A stretch of DNA of 64,000 nucleotides, taken from NCBI GenBank assembly GCA_964383905.1, contig CAYLJO010000003.1, forward strand, positions 11,949 through 75,948, given 5' to 3'. This DNA comes from CAYLJO01 sp964383905. Lineage in GTDB: Bacteria > Acidobacteriota > Blastocatellia > Pyrinomonadales > Pyrinomonadaceae. Below the pieces are notes generated by a model. That model was not told the DNA's origin. It made no database searches and was given only the letters and a program-made list of their open reading frames with translations. The translations under genes were made by a program, and so were the position numbers. Of this stretch, positions 9,815 through 19,072 are shown in pieces. How positions within the stretch are numbered: the stretch's first letter is position 1; each line of letters begins with the position of its first letter.

Positions 9815-9844
9815 TTGACACACTGCAACGAATGATGTTATATA
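9815..9844 (+). promoter_or_regulatory. Strong sigma70-type promoter of the peptide-scavenging array
   Basis: Consensus TTGACA at 9815-9820 and TATATA at 9839-9844 are separated by 18 bases. This is the best promoter seen upstream of the first TonB receptor. The predicted transcription start, near 9851, falls inside the 22-bp palindrome described next. Confidence 0.55.
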
Positions 9845-9866
9845 GCGCTACGCTCGAGCGTAGCGC
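9845..9866. promoter_or_regulatory. Perfect 22-bp palindrome, candidate RpiR operator
   Basis: GCGCTACGCTC followed directly by its exact complement GAGCGTAGCGC. It abuts the -10 box and covers the predicted transcription start, the classic position for repression. RpiR-family regulators bind palindromic operators, and one is encoded divergently 359 bases away. No second copy was noticed at the second TonB receptor. Confidence 0.55.
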
Positions 9867-9998
9867 CGCACGTCTGAAATATTTATCGAACAAAGCGTAG
9901 CCTCTCTTCATGATGAGCCGGGTGTCGGCGCATCAGACCCTTTGACATCTCTTGAACGTCTTGGCTTCGCGCAACTTTCCCGAGAGGAAGCAGAAGTT

Positions 9999-12900
9999 AT
10001 GAAAGGGACTATCTTAACACTGATGAATTACCCGATGGGAACAGGCGGGCAAGACAGGTTGAAGCGATGTGGTTTCCGACTGATAGTCCTTGCCCTCACT
10101 CTCATCATGCTCCACCTTCTCTCACCCAGCACACCCGCACAGACCACCACCTCAACCATCGAAGGGAAGGTCACGGACGCTAATGGTGCCGTGGTCGCCG
10201 GCGCGGAGGTCAAGGTGAGCGGGACGACCCTCGCAGCCGAGCGCAGCGCTCTGACCGACGCCGAAGGGTTCTACCGCCTCGCGGCGCTGCCGGCGGGGGC
10301 TTACACGGTGACGGTATCAGCGAAGGGCTTTGCCACAAGCACCGCTAACATTGAGTTGACGCTCAACCGCATCGACACACTCGATCTCAAGCTGCAAGTC
10401 GGAAGCGTCGGGGAAGTGGTCAACGTAAACGCCGAGGAACTGTCCCTGTTGGAGCCGGAGACGTCTGCCACAGGCGCGACTATTACGCCGCGTAAGATCA
10501 CAGAACTGCCCGTCAACGGACGCAACTACCTCGACCTGTTGCAGCTCGTCCCCGGCGTCGCCATCAATCGCCAGGCCGACCCCAACAGCGACAACGCCAA
10601 CCCGGTGCTGGGCGAGCGCAGCGGTAACAACAATTTTTTGATCGACGGCCAACCGAACAAAGACACCGTCAACGGCGGGCCCGCCGCGCAGTTTAATCAG
10701 GAGACGATTGCCGAATTTCAGGTGCTGACGACCGGCTACAAGGCTGAATTCGGACAGGCTTCGGGGGCGACGGTCAACGTCATCACTAAGAGCGGCGGCG
10801 ACAGTTTCCACGGCGTCGGATCGCTGTTTTATCGCAACAACGGCCTCGACAGCAACAACTCGCTTGACCCGACGCGGACGAAAGCGCCATTCCTGCACCG
10901 CTACGATTACAGCATCGCGCTCGGCGGGCCGGTAATTAAAGACAGAGTCTTTTTCTTCGGCTCATCAGAGCGGATTACGGAGAAGCGGCGGCTGGATTTC
11001 AAGTTTCCCGACACGGGGAGCGCCGTGGTCAATCAACTGCTGCGTAATCAGGAAAGCCGATTCGACAACCCTTCCCGCATCTTCGAGACGCGCAACTTTT
11101 TGAAGTTCGATGAGACGCTCGGGCGTCATCACCTGACCGAAGAGATGAACTACACCAACCAAGTGGTCAGGGAGTTTCTGCCGCTCTCACAATCAGGCAA
11201 TCTGCCGTCAACGCGAAACGACACGGGCGCGCGCCACCTGCTGCTGGGGTTCGGCGACACGATTTTGCTGGGCGAGCAAGGCAGTCCGTGGATCGTGACA
11301 CTGCGCGGCGCGTATCGCGGCGAGCCTTCCGACACCCGGCCCTCCCACCCCGACGCCGGGGCGGCCACGCTCTTCAACCCGTTCAGCTCAAACACGACGG
11401 GCACCTTCTTCGGCGACTTCCCTTCGGTCAGCTTCGGTAACCAATTTTCGGCCTCAAATCTGGACCAGAAATACACTTCGTTTACGGCCAACGCCGACAA
11501 GCTTTTTGGCAAACACGATGTGAAGTTCGGTTGGAATTTCCTGCGGACGAAAGTTGACGGCGTCGAGTCGAAAAGCCTACGCAGCCAACTCTTTGCCACC
11601 GTCGCGGACTTTCCGGCCTTCGGCCCCATCAATGCAGGCTTTTTTACGCTCACCACGGTTGGAGGACTTACGCCTCAGGCCAACGAGATTCATCTGCGGA
11701 ACAACTACAACGGGCTGTTCGCCCAGGATGATTGGAAGCTCCGCCATAATCTCACGCTGAACCTCGGCCTGCGCTGGGACCACGACTCCGCATTCAAGAT
11801 CAAGCGGAACTTCTCGCCGCGTCTGGGCATGGCCTGGGCCGTGACGCCGAAAACGGTCGTGCGCGCCCACTTCGGCGTCTTCTATGATCAGTACCGGCTG
11901 GGGCTGGTGCGCGACGTGCCCGCGTTCGGCGGTGCCGATCGAAGAGTCGTCCAGCCGTTCTCATACCCCCGCGGGTTCTACGGCGTCCCGACACTGGTCG
12001 TATCGCTCGTTAACTCCTCGCTCTTTCCCCCCAACGGGCTGTGCGTCTCGACCAGCCTGACCGACGCGCAGATCGCCGCCGGCGGAGCGAAGTGCCCCTT
12101 CGGTGGTCCGCTCGTCGGCATCGACAGGCTCAACAACGTCGTCGCGCCCGGGCACGCGCCCATCCCGGCCAACGCCGTGATCAATCTCAGTAACGTGCAG
12201 GCGCTGACGGGGCTGACGCCCGACCAGTACGCGGCCCAAGCCAGCGCCGCCGTCGGGCGACCGGCCGGCTTCTTCTTCTTCGGGCCGTTCGGCGCGCTGA
12301 GTCATGCCGCCATCCCCCCGCAGCCTTTACCGACCAGCATCGACTCAAGTTTCCGGACTCCCCACACACTCAGCATCAGCGCCGGCGTGCAGCGTCAACT
12401 CACGAAGGACATGGTGGTCAGTGCGGATTACTACCACCGCGACATCCGCGACATTCTGGGCATCCGAGAGAGCAATATTGACTTCGCGGCGCGTGTGCTG
12501 GGCCGCCGCTTTTTGCCGCCATTCCCGCAAGGGCCAATCACCACCTTTGGCCCCTGGTACAAAGGTAAATACGACGCGCTGGTCATCAACTTCGACAGGC
12601 GCCTGAGCCGCCGCTTCCTTGTGGGCGGGAACTATACCTTCGCCCACGCCACGGACAACCAGCTCGGTATCAATACTCTGCCCTCGGACAGTTTCGTCGG
12701 CGTGGTGCCGGTGGTCACTGAGCTTAAGACGGGCAAGAACAACCAGAACGGCACATTCACCACTATCAGCGGCAAATTCGTTGCCCAGGCCGGCATGTTC
12801 TTGAATGGCCCCGACCTTGATAAGGGGCCGTCCGACCTGGCGCTGAATCACATCTTTCAGCTCAACGGGCTGGTGGAGCTGCCCTGGCAGTTTCAGATCA

Positions 12901-13247
12901 GCGGCATCTTCCGGGCGCAGAGCGGCTTTCACTTCAGCCGCGCCGCCGCGGTCACGGAGGATCCGGACGGCGACGGCACTTTCAACTCTATCGATCACGG
13001 GCCGGGCGCGGGGCGCAACGCCTTCACCGCGCCGCCCTTCGTCAACCTCGACATGCGCTTCGCCAAGCGGTTCAATTTGGGCGAGCGCGTCAAGCTGCAA
13101 CTGCTGTTCGAGTTCTTCAATTTATTGAATCGCCAGAACCCCGCCGCCGTCGGGCAGTCGGCGACTAACCGGATCCAGCCGTTCGGCCAGGCGACGCAGG
13201 TGCTGCCCGGACGCGAAGGGCAGATCGGATTCAGAATCGAGTTCTAA
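9999..13247 (+). CDS. TonB-dependent receptor with carboxypeptidase-regulatory domain (Oar-like)
   Basis: A large outer-membrane beta-barrel receptor, about 1080 residues. After a signal peptide ending TPAQ there is a CarboxypepD_reg domain (EGKVTDANGAVVAGAEV), then a plug domain (ITELPVNGRNYLDLLQLVPGV in part; FLIDGQPN; YKAEFGQASGATVNVITKSG), then the barrel ending in the terminal aromatic-rich strand QIGFRIEF. The open frame begins at a TTG at 9942; ATG 9999 is behind GAGAGGA and is nearer the signal segment, though ATG 10023 is possible. It is the first gene after the promoter/palindrome and is expected to import the peptide or amino-acid ligand processed downstream. Confidence 0.9.
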   Translation: MKGTILTLMNYPMGTGGQDRLKRCGFRLIVLALTLIMLHLLSPSTPAQTTTSTIEGKVTDANGAVVAGAEVKVSGTTLAAERSALTDAEGFYRLAALPAGAYTVTVSAKGFATSTANIELTLNRIDTLDLKLQVGSVGEVVNVNAEELSLLEPETSATGATITPRKITELPVNGRNYLDLLQLVPGVAINRQADPNSDNANPVLGERSGNNNFLIDGQPNKDTVNGGPAAQFNQETIAEFQVLTTGYKAEFGQASGATVNVITKSGGDSFHGVGSLFYRNNGLDSNNSLDPTRTKAPFLHRYDYSIALGGPVIKDRVFFFGSSERITEKRRLDFKFPDTGSAVVNQLLRNQESRFDNPSRIFETRNFLKFDETLGRHHLTEEMNYTNQVVREFLPLSQSGNLPSTRNDTGARHLLLGFGDTILLGEQGSPWIVTLRGAYRGEPSDTRPSHPDAGAATLFNPFSSNTTGTFFGDFPSVSFGNQFSASNLDQKYTSFTANADKLFGKHDVKFGWNFLRTKVDGVESKSLRSQLFATVADFPAFGPINAGFFTLTTVGGLTPQANEIHLRNNYNGLFAQDDWKLRHNLTLNLGLRWDHDSAFKIKRNFSPRLGMAWAVTPKTVVRAHFGVFYDQYRLGLVRDVPAFGGADRRVVQPFSYPRGFYGVPTLVVSLVNSSLFPPNGLCVSTSLTDAQIAAGGAKCPFGGPLVGIDRLNNVVAPGHAPIPANAVINLSNVQALTGLTPDQYAAQASAAVGRPAGFFFFGPFGALSHAAIPPQPLPTSIDSSFRTPHTLSISAGVQRQLTKDMVVSADYYHRDIRDILGIRESNIDFAARVLGRRFLPPFPQGPITTFGPWYKGKYDALVINFDRRLSRRFLVGGNYTFAHATDNQLGINTLPSDSFVGVVPVVTELKTGKNNQNGTFTTISGKFVAQAGMFLNGPDLDKGPSDLALNHIFQLNGLVELPWQFQISGIFRAQSGFHFSRAAAVTEDPDGDGTFNSIDHGPGAGRNAFTAPPFVNLDMRFAKRFNLGERVKLQLLFEFFNLLNRQNPAAVGQSATNRIQPFGQATQVLPGREGQIGFRIEF

Positions 13248-13352
13248 TTTCGGCTCAGGAGAGCGACGTCGAGCGACGGGCAGCGACCAATGGAATCTAT
13301 TTACTGCTCATTGCTGATGGACTCTTCTGTCGTGCTGCAGCCGCAACGAATA

Positions 13353-15011
13353 ATGAATAACCTCCGCCGTGGCATCTTTGCCTACACTCTCATCTGTCTA
13401 CTCGCGCTGAGCATTTTGCGCGTGCCGGTCGCGGCGCAGGTTGGTGAACCCGCCTATGACATCGTGATCCGCCACGGGCGCGTGCTCGACGGCGCGGGCA
13501 ACCCGTGGATTGCGGCGGACGTGGCCGTCAAAGACGGGCGCTTCGTCCGCGTCGGCAGAGTCGTGGGCAAAGGCAAGCGCGAGATAGACGCGAGCGGAAG
13601 ATACGTCTCGCCCGGCTGGATCGACGTGATGGATCAGTCCGGCGACGTGCTGCCGCAGAACGGGCTGGCGGAAAACAAGTTGATGATGGGCGTCACCTCC
13701 GCCATCGGCGGTGAAGGTGGCACACCCGTCCCGGCTGAGAACATCCCCGACTACTTCGCCACCCTTGAGAAGAACGGCATCAGCATCAACTTCGGCACCT
13801 ATTACGCCGAGTTTCAAGCGCGCGTCGCCGTCCTGGGCGAAACGTCCAGAGCGCCGACGGCGGAAGAACTCGCGCGCATGAAAGCCTTGATGGAGACGGC
13901 CATGAAGGCGGGCGCGAGGGGCATGACGACGGCTTTGATCTACCCGCCGTCGAGCTACGCCAGGACCGACGAGCTGGTCGAGATGGCGAAGGTCGCCGCG
14001 GCTTACGGCGGTATCTACGCCAGCCACATTCGCGGCGAGGGCAAGGAACTCATCTCTTCGGTCGAAGAGGCGATCACCATCGGCGAGCGAGGCGGCTTGC
14101 CCGTCGAAATCTTTCATCTCAAAGTCGCTTACCAGCCCGGCTGGGGCACGCTTATGCGCGGCGTGGGCGAGCGGGTCGAGCAGGCGCGTGCGCGCGGCCT
14201 GGACGTGGCCGCCGATATGTATCTCTACACGGCGGGCGGCACAGGACTCGAAGCCGTGATCCCGTCCTGGGCCTTCGAGGGCGGGAGCCTCAAACTTCTG
14301 GCACGTCTCCACGACCCCGTGACCCGCGCGCGGCTCAAGCGCGAGATGACATCGGGCTCGCCCGGCTGGTGGAACATCATCGAAGCGGCGGGCGGCTGGG
14401 ACGGCATCGTCCTGGTCAACGCGCAGAACAAAGAGAACGCCCGCTTTGAAGGTAAAAGTCTGGCACAAATCGCAAAGGAGTGGCATAAGGAGCCGGCGGA
14501 CGCGGCGTTCGAACTGGTGGAGCAAGGCCAGGGTCGTGTGCTGGCGCTCTACTACATGATGAGCGAACAGGACATCGTGACGGCGCTCAAGTTTCCCTGG
14601 ACGAGCATCGGCAGCGACGCGGGCGCGGCGCTCAAAGCGGGCGAGGTTGACGCCCTGGGCTTACCGCACCCGCGCAGCTACGGCAACTTCCCGCGCCTCA
14701 TCGCGCGCTACGTCCGCGAGCAGCACGTGCTCACGCTTCCCGAGGCGATCCGCAAGATGACCTCCTGGCCGGCCACGCGGATGCGACTCGCCGCGCGCGG
14801 GCTGATCAGAGAGGGCTGCTGGGCCGACGTGGTCATCTTCGACTACGACAAGATTCAAGACCGCGCGACCTACGAGAGGCCTCTGCTCTACCCCGAGGGG
14901 ATTGACTACGTGCTCGTAAACGGACAAGTGGTGATCGAACACGGCAGACACACCGGCGCGCGCCCCGGTCAGGTGCTATACGGCCCCGGTCGTGTTAACC
15001 AAGGCCAATAG
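13353..15011 (+). CDS. D-aminoacylase-like amidohydrolase
   Basis: An amidohydrolase-superfamily enzyme of the N-acyl-D-amino-acid deacylase group, exported (signal peptide ending VPVAAQ). The urease-like N-terminal strand (YDIVIRHGRVLDGAGNP) and the C-terminal AARGLIREGCWADVVIFD are typical. The usual first metal motif HxH is replaced: the strand reads GWIDVMDQSGD. The normally Cys-containing GNCG loop reads GGEGG. The later ligands are kept: H in ASHIRGEG, H in EIFHLK and D in SIGSDAG. This implies a mononuclear or otherwise altered site. ATG 13353 is chosen for the signal peptide; the longest frame starts at 13290. The GNAT gene begins directly at the stop codon. Confidence 0.82.
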   Translation: MNNLRRGIFAYTLICLLALSILRVPVAAQVGEPAYDIVIRHGRVLDGAGNPWIAADVAVKDGRFVRVGRVVGKGKREIDASGRYVSPGWIDVMDQSGDVLPQNGLAENKLMMGVTSAIGGEGGTPVPAENIPDYFATLEKNGISINFGTYYAEFQARVAVLGETSRAPTAEELARMKALMETAMKAGARGMTTALIYPPSSYARTDELVEMAKVAAAYGGIYASHIRGEGKELISSVEEAITIGERGGLPVEIFHLKVAYQPGWGTLMRGVGERVEQARARGLDVAADMYLYTAGGTGLEAVIPSWAFEGGSLKLLARLHDPVTRARLKREMTSGSPGWWNIIEAAGGWDGIVLVNAQNKENARFEGKSLAQIAKEWHKEPADAAFELVEQGQGRVLALYYMMSEQDIVTALKFPWTSIGSDAGAALKAGEVDALGLPHPRSYGNFPRLIARYVREQHVLTLPEAIRKMTSWPATRMRLAARGLIREGCWADVVIFDYDKIQDRATYERPLLYPEGIDYVLVNGQVVIEHGRHTGARPGQVLYGPGRVNQGQ

Positions 15012-15881
15012 ATGGCGATGACGCCCTCCACAGCCGAAAACTCAACCATCATCATCCGCGACGTTGAGGGCGGCGCGGAGCTGCGCGCGGTCGAAGAACT
15101 TCAGAAGGAAGTTTGGGGCGTGCCGGATCTGGATGTCGTGCCGCTCACTCATCTCGTAGCCGCACGGGCGGCGGGCGGCACGCTGATCGGCGCGTTCGAC
15201 CGCGAAAATATGGTGGGCTTCGCCTACGGCTTCCCGAGCTACGAGCGCGGGCAGTCAGCGCACCATTCGCACATGCTCGCAGTCCGGCCCGCCTGCCGCA
15301 ACTTCAACCTCGGCTACAGGCTCAAGCTGGCGCAGCGCGAGCGAGTGCTCGCGCAGGGCCTCCACGTGATGACGTGGACGTTCGATCCGCTGCAGAGCCT
15401 GAACGCATATTTCAACATCAACAAGCTCGGCGTGATTGCGGATCGCTACCTCATCAATTTCTACGGCGAATGCGCGTCGAGTTTTCTGCACCGCAACGGC
15501 ACTGACCGCCTGTGGGTCACGTGGCCGCTCACAAGCCGCCCGGCCAGCGGGCGACTCGACGGCGTGGCCCTCGCGCCCACATTCGAGAGCATCATGCCCC
15601 TCATTCGGCTCGGCCCGGATGATGCCCCCCGCAGGAACGACCTGACTGAAGGGCTATCGCGTGAGCAGGCTTTGATCGAGATACCGGCGGACATCAACAC
15701 TTTGGAGCGACGAAGCGACAAGTTGGCATGCGCGTGGCGCGAGGCCACGCGCTGGGCTTTCACCGAGGCTCTCGCCGCAGGTTATCTGGTGACGAATTTC
15801 GCCCGCCGGAATCGAGACGCGCAGCGGCTCGGAATATATCTGCTTAGCCGGGGCCAAAGGCTCGGCGATTTCGTTCGCTGA
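15012..15881 (+). CDS. GNAT-superfamily acyltransferase (COG3375-like)
   Basis: A 289-residue protein with a GNAT domain in the first half: ELQKEVWGVPDLDVVP, then the CoA-binding region MLAVRPACRNFNLGYRLK and the DPLQSLNAYFNINKLG segment characteristic of the COG3375 group. The ATG follows the TAG of the preceding deacylase gene without any gap, so the two are translationally coupled. In Geobacillus, a GNAT encoded beside an N-succinylamino acid racemase and an M20 hydrolase succinylates D-amino acids. The same three families occur here, so D-amino-acid N-acylation is the working hypothesis. Cytosolic. Confidence 0.75.
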   Translation: MAMTPSTAENSTIIIRDVEGGAELRAVEELQKEVWGVPDLDVVPLTHLVAARAAGGTLIGAFDRENMVGFAYGFPSYERGQSAHHSHMLAVRPACRNFNLGYRLKLAQRERVLAQGLHVMTWTFDPLQSLNAYFNINKLGVIADRYLINFYGECASSFLHRNGTDRLWVTWPLTSRPASGRLDGVALAPTFESIMPLIRLGPDDAPRRNDLTEGLSREQALIEIPADINTLERRSDKLACAWREATRWAFTEALAAGYLVTNFARRNRDAQRLGIYLLSRGQRLGDFVR

Positions 15882-15951
15882 AGATGTGTTAGTGGGCGAA
15901 CCCTAAGGAGGCTGACTTCGACTGCCGAACAGTCAAGACCATTCTTTGAGC

Positions 15952-17124
15952 ATGAAGCAGAGCGGAACCCTAATGAACAGGCGCGAGGCGCTCAGGCGGG
16001 CGGCCATCGCGGGCGCGGGCGCGCTCGTCGCGCCGGTACTCAACCGGGGGCGCTACCCTTTGTTCGCCGTCTCGCCAACAGAATACTCGACGCGAGCGAT
16101 TGATCTGGTCAAGCGATCCACCGTGATAGATATGCTCAGCGTGATGACGCTCGACTTCAACAAGCAGCACAAGTGGTTCGCCGATCCCGAAAGCTTTACG
16201 GCGGCTGACCTCCAGCCCTACAAGGATTCGGGCATTAATATCTTTCATCCCGCGATCGGCTTGGGCGGGCCAGAAGCTTACGAAGAGGCGCTGAAATTCT
16301 TCGCGTCGTGGAACGGATTCATCGCCGACCACGACGAGCAGTTCATGCGCGTGGACAGTGCGGCCGACTTGGCCCGCGTGAAAACGTCGGGCAAGATCGG
16401 GATCATCCTCGGCCTGCAAAACTCCGACCAGTTCCGCAAGCTGGACGACGTGGACTTTTTTCGCGGACTCGGCCAGCGCGTGTCCCAGTTGACCTACAAC
16501 GCGCGCAACCTCATCGGCAACGGCTCAACCGAGCGCCGCGACGAAGGCATCTCGGACTTCGGCGCCGCCGTCATCGAGCGGATGAACAAGGCCGGCATGG
16601 CCGTTGACGTGTCGCACTGCGGCGACCGCACCACCATCGACGCGTTCGAGATCTCTAAGAAGCCCGTGTTGATTACCCACGCCAACTGCCGCGCGCTCGC
16701 GCCGGGTCAACCGCGTGACAAGACTGACGAGGCGATCAAGCGGGTGGGCGCGACGGGGAGCGTCATGGGGATCACCGGCGTGCGGATGTTTGTGAAGGCC
16801 GACGAGCCGACGACCATCGAGCACGTGCTCGATCATTTCGATCACGTCAGAAAGCTGATCGGCCCTGAACATCTGGGCGTCGGCAGCGACATCGACCTTT
16901 ACGGGTATGACGCGATGCCGCCGGAACTTAACAAGAAGTTGCGTGCCGGCTACAAGGGGAGCTACGGCTTCCGTGAGAAGATCGACATCGAAGGTCTCAA
17001 TCACCCGAAGCGGATGTTCGATCTGACCGAAGGGCTGATCCGCCGCAAATACAGTGACAGGGATATCGAGGGCATACTCGGCGGAAACTTCAAGCGTGTG
17101 CTCGCTCAAATTTGGTCGGTCTAA
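15952..17124 (+). CDS. Membrane dipeptidase homologue (M19), Tat-exported, variant metal site
   Basis: About 390 residues of the renal/membrane dipeptidase family, which cleaves dipeptides including those with a C-terminal D-residue. The N-terminus has a twin-arginine signal (NRREALRRAAIAGAG). The C-side metal ligands are kept: H of DVSHCGD (about residue 222), H of ITHANCRAL (about 243) and D of GVGSDIDLYG (about 313). The usual N-terminal D-x-H-x-D motif is absent; the strand reads VIDMLSVMTLDF, and the bridging glutamate region reads ILGLQNSDQF. Either a one-metal subfamily or a changed activity. The longest frame uses TTG 15946; ATG 15952 or 15973 is more likely. Part of the co-directional array. 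Confidence 0.82.
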   Translation: MKQSGTLMNRREALRRAAIAGAGALVAPVLNRGRYPLFAVSPTEYSTRAIDLVKRSTVIDMLSVMTLDFNKQHKWFADPESFTAADLQPYKDSGINIFHPAIGLGGPEAYEEALKFFASWNGFIADHDEQFMRVDSAADLARVKTSGKIGIILGLQNSDQFRKLDDVDFFRGLGQRVSQLTYNARNLIGNGSTERRDEGISDFGAAVIERMNKAGMAVDVSHCGDRTTIDAFEISKKPVLITHANCRALAPGQPRDKTDEAIKRVGATGSVMGITGVRMFVKADEPTTIEHVLDHFDHVRKLIGPEHLGVGSDIDLYGYDAMPPELNKKLRAGYKGSYGFREKIDIEGLNHPKRMFDLTEGLIRRKYSDRDIEGILGGNFKRVLAQIWSV

Positions 17125-17196
17125 TTCAGCCGACGACTCGGCGGCGACTCGCTCATTGTTTAATAGCCATTCAACTTCAACTCTGGAGAGATAAAG

Positions 17197-19005
17197 ATGA
17201 GATTACGGCGGTCCACCAAACTAATCACGCTCCCGTTGCTCCTGCTCGCATTGCTGCAGCTCGCGCGCGCGCAGGAAGCGCCGCTGACGGGTTTTGATGA
17301 TTACGTCAGCAAGGCCATCAAGGATTGGGAAGTGCCCGGTCTCGCCATCGCCATTATCAAGGATGATCGCATCGTCTTCGCCAAAGGCTACGGCGTGCGC
17401 GAACTCGGCAAGCCCGCGCCGGTGGACGAGCACACGCTGTTCGCCGTCGGGTCGTCGTCCAAGGCGTTCACCGCCGCCTCGATTGCGATGCTCGTTGACG
17501 AGGGGAAGCTCAAGTGGGACGACCCGGCGACCAAATATCTGCCCGGCTTTCAACTCTACGACCCGTACACGACGCGCGAGTTGACCGTGCGCGACCTCCT
17601 GACCCACCGCAGCGGCCTGGAGCGCGGCGACCTGCTCTGGTACGCCTCCGCGTACGACCGCAGCGAGGTCTTGCGCCGCATACGCTACCTGAAGCCGACG
17701 TGGAGTCTGCGCGCGCACTTCGGTTACCAGAACATCATGTTTCTCGCCGCCGGCCAGATCATTTTGTCAGTCACGGGCAAGAGTTGGGACGACTTCGTGC
17801 GCGAGCGCATCTTCACTCCGCTCGGCATGACTTCAAGCAGCACGAGCATCAAGGCGCTCGCCAACTCTGATAACGTCGCCACGCCGCACGCCAAGCTCGA
17901 CGATAAGGTTGAGTCGATTGCGTGGCGCAACATTGACAACATCGGGCCGGCCGGCTCGATCAACTCGAACGTCGTTGACATGGCGCAGTGGGTGCGGCTG
18001 CAACTCGGCGGCGGCGTCTATCAGGGCAAGCGCCTGCTCAGCTCCGGCGCGGTCAAAGAGATGCACACGCCGCAGACCATCATCCCGCGCGAAGGCGCGA
18101 TGGAGAAGCTCTATCCTGAATCACATTTTCTGACCTACGGCATGGGGTGGTTTCTGAGCGACTACCGCGGACGCAAAGTCGTCGAGCACGGCGGCGCGAT
18201 CGATGGGATGAGGGCGCAAGTGGCGATGCTGCCGGAAGAAAAACTGGGCCTCGTGATCCTCACGAACAGGCACACGACAGTCGTCGGGCAGGCTTTGATG
18301 TACAGAATCTTCGACGCTTACCTGGGCGGTCAACAGCGCGATTGGAGCGCGGAGATTTTGAAGTCGTTCAAGGCGCTTGAGGAGCAGGCCAAAGCCGCCG
18401 AGAAGAAGGCCGAGGCCGAGAGGGTCAAGGGCACAAGGCCTTCGCTGCCGCTGGAAAAGTACGCAGGAGACTATCAAAGCGAGATGTATGGAGACGCGAA
18501 GGTCACGTTCGAAAGCGGGAAATTGGTGGCGCACTTCGGCCCGAATTTCACCGGCGACCTGGAGCCCTGGAATTACGACACGTTCCGTGTCACGTGGCGT
18601 GACCGAATGGCGGGTAAAATGTTCGTCACCTTCAGACTCAATAAACAGGGCAAGGCCGAAGGGATGAACATTGAAGGCATCGCCGACTTCACACGCGCTC
18701 CCGAAAAGACAGAGGCCGCGGCGGGCATCGCTATGAGCGAGTCCGACATGAAGAAGTTTGTCGGCAAGTACGCACTTGAGTCTCCGGCGTTGGAGGTCAG
18801 TATCGAACTCGTCGGTGATAAGTTGAAAGCAGTCGTACCGGGTCAGCCCGTTTACACGCTGATGCCGGTCGCCGCGAATCGCTTCCGCATCGACGGTGCG
18901 CCGGAAGGTTTCTTTGTGCAGTTCGACATGGACGGTGGCAAGCCGAAGAGCTTGACCATGCTGCAAGGCCCCGGGCCGAGCGTCGTGTTGCTCCCCAGGC
19001 AGTAG
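17197..19005 (+). CDS. Secreted class C beta-lactamase-like serine hydrolase with DUF3471 domain
   Basis: A 602-residue exported hydrolase (signal peptide ending QLARAQ). The PBP/beta-lactamase motifs are complete: S86-S-S-K89, Y177-Q-N179 and H331-G-G. After residue 400 comes an Ala/Glu/Lys-rich helical linker, then two repeated lipocalin-like DUF3471 units (LEKYAGDYQS; MKKFVGKYALE). Relatives act as D-aminopeptidases, DD-peptidases or esterases. GGAGAG six bases before the ATG supports the start. In this array it is a candidate for trimming D-residue peptides in the periplasm. Confidence 0.88.
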   Translation: MRLRRSTKLITLPLLLLALLQLARAQEAPLTGFDDYVSKAIKDWEVPGLAIAIIKDDRIVFAKGYGVRELGKPAPVDEHTLFAVGSSSKAFTAASIAMLVDEGKLKWDDPATKYLPGFQLYDPYTTRELTVRDLLTHRSGLERGDLLWYASAYDRSEVLRRIRYLKPTWSLRAHFGYQNIMFLAAGQIILSVTGKSWDDFVRERIFTPLGMTSSSTSIKALANSDNVATPHAKLDDKVESIAWRNIDNIGPAGSINSNVVDMAQWVRLQLGGGVYQGKRLLSSGAVKEMHTPQTIIPREGAMEKLYPESHFLTYGMGWFLSDYRGRKVVEHGGAIDGMRAQVAMLPEEKLGLVILTNRHTTVVGQALMYRIFDAYLGGQQRDWSAEILKSFKALEEQAKAAEKKAEAERVKGTRPSLPLEKYAGDYQSEMYGDAKVTFESGKLVAHFGPNFTGDLEPWNYDTFRVTWRDRMAGKMFVTFRLNKQGKAEGMNIEGIADFTRAPEKTEAAAGIAMSESDMKKFVGKYALESPALEVSIELVGDKLKAVVPGQPVYTLMPVAANRFRIDGAPEGFFVQFDMDGGKPKSLTMLQGPGPSVVLLPRQ

Positions 19006-19072
19006 GTGAGCTATGCCGTCCGCGCTAGATGCCGTGACGGGATGTGACGGGCTGAAGTTTATTGGAGCACAA

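Noticed and set aside
13398..14525. Minus-strand open frame of 375 codons opposite the D-aminoacylase-like gene
   Set aside because: Low-complexity, no ribosome-binding site or domain; shadow of the plus-strand gene.
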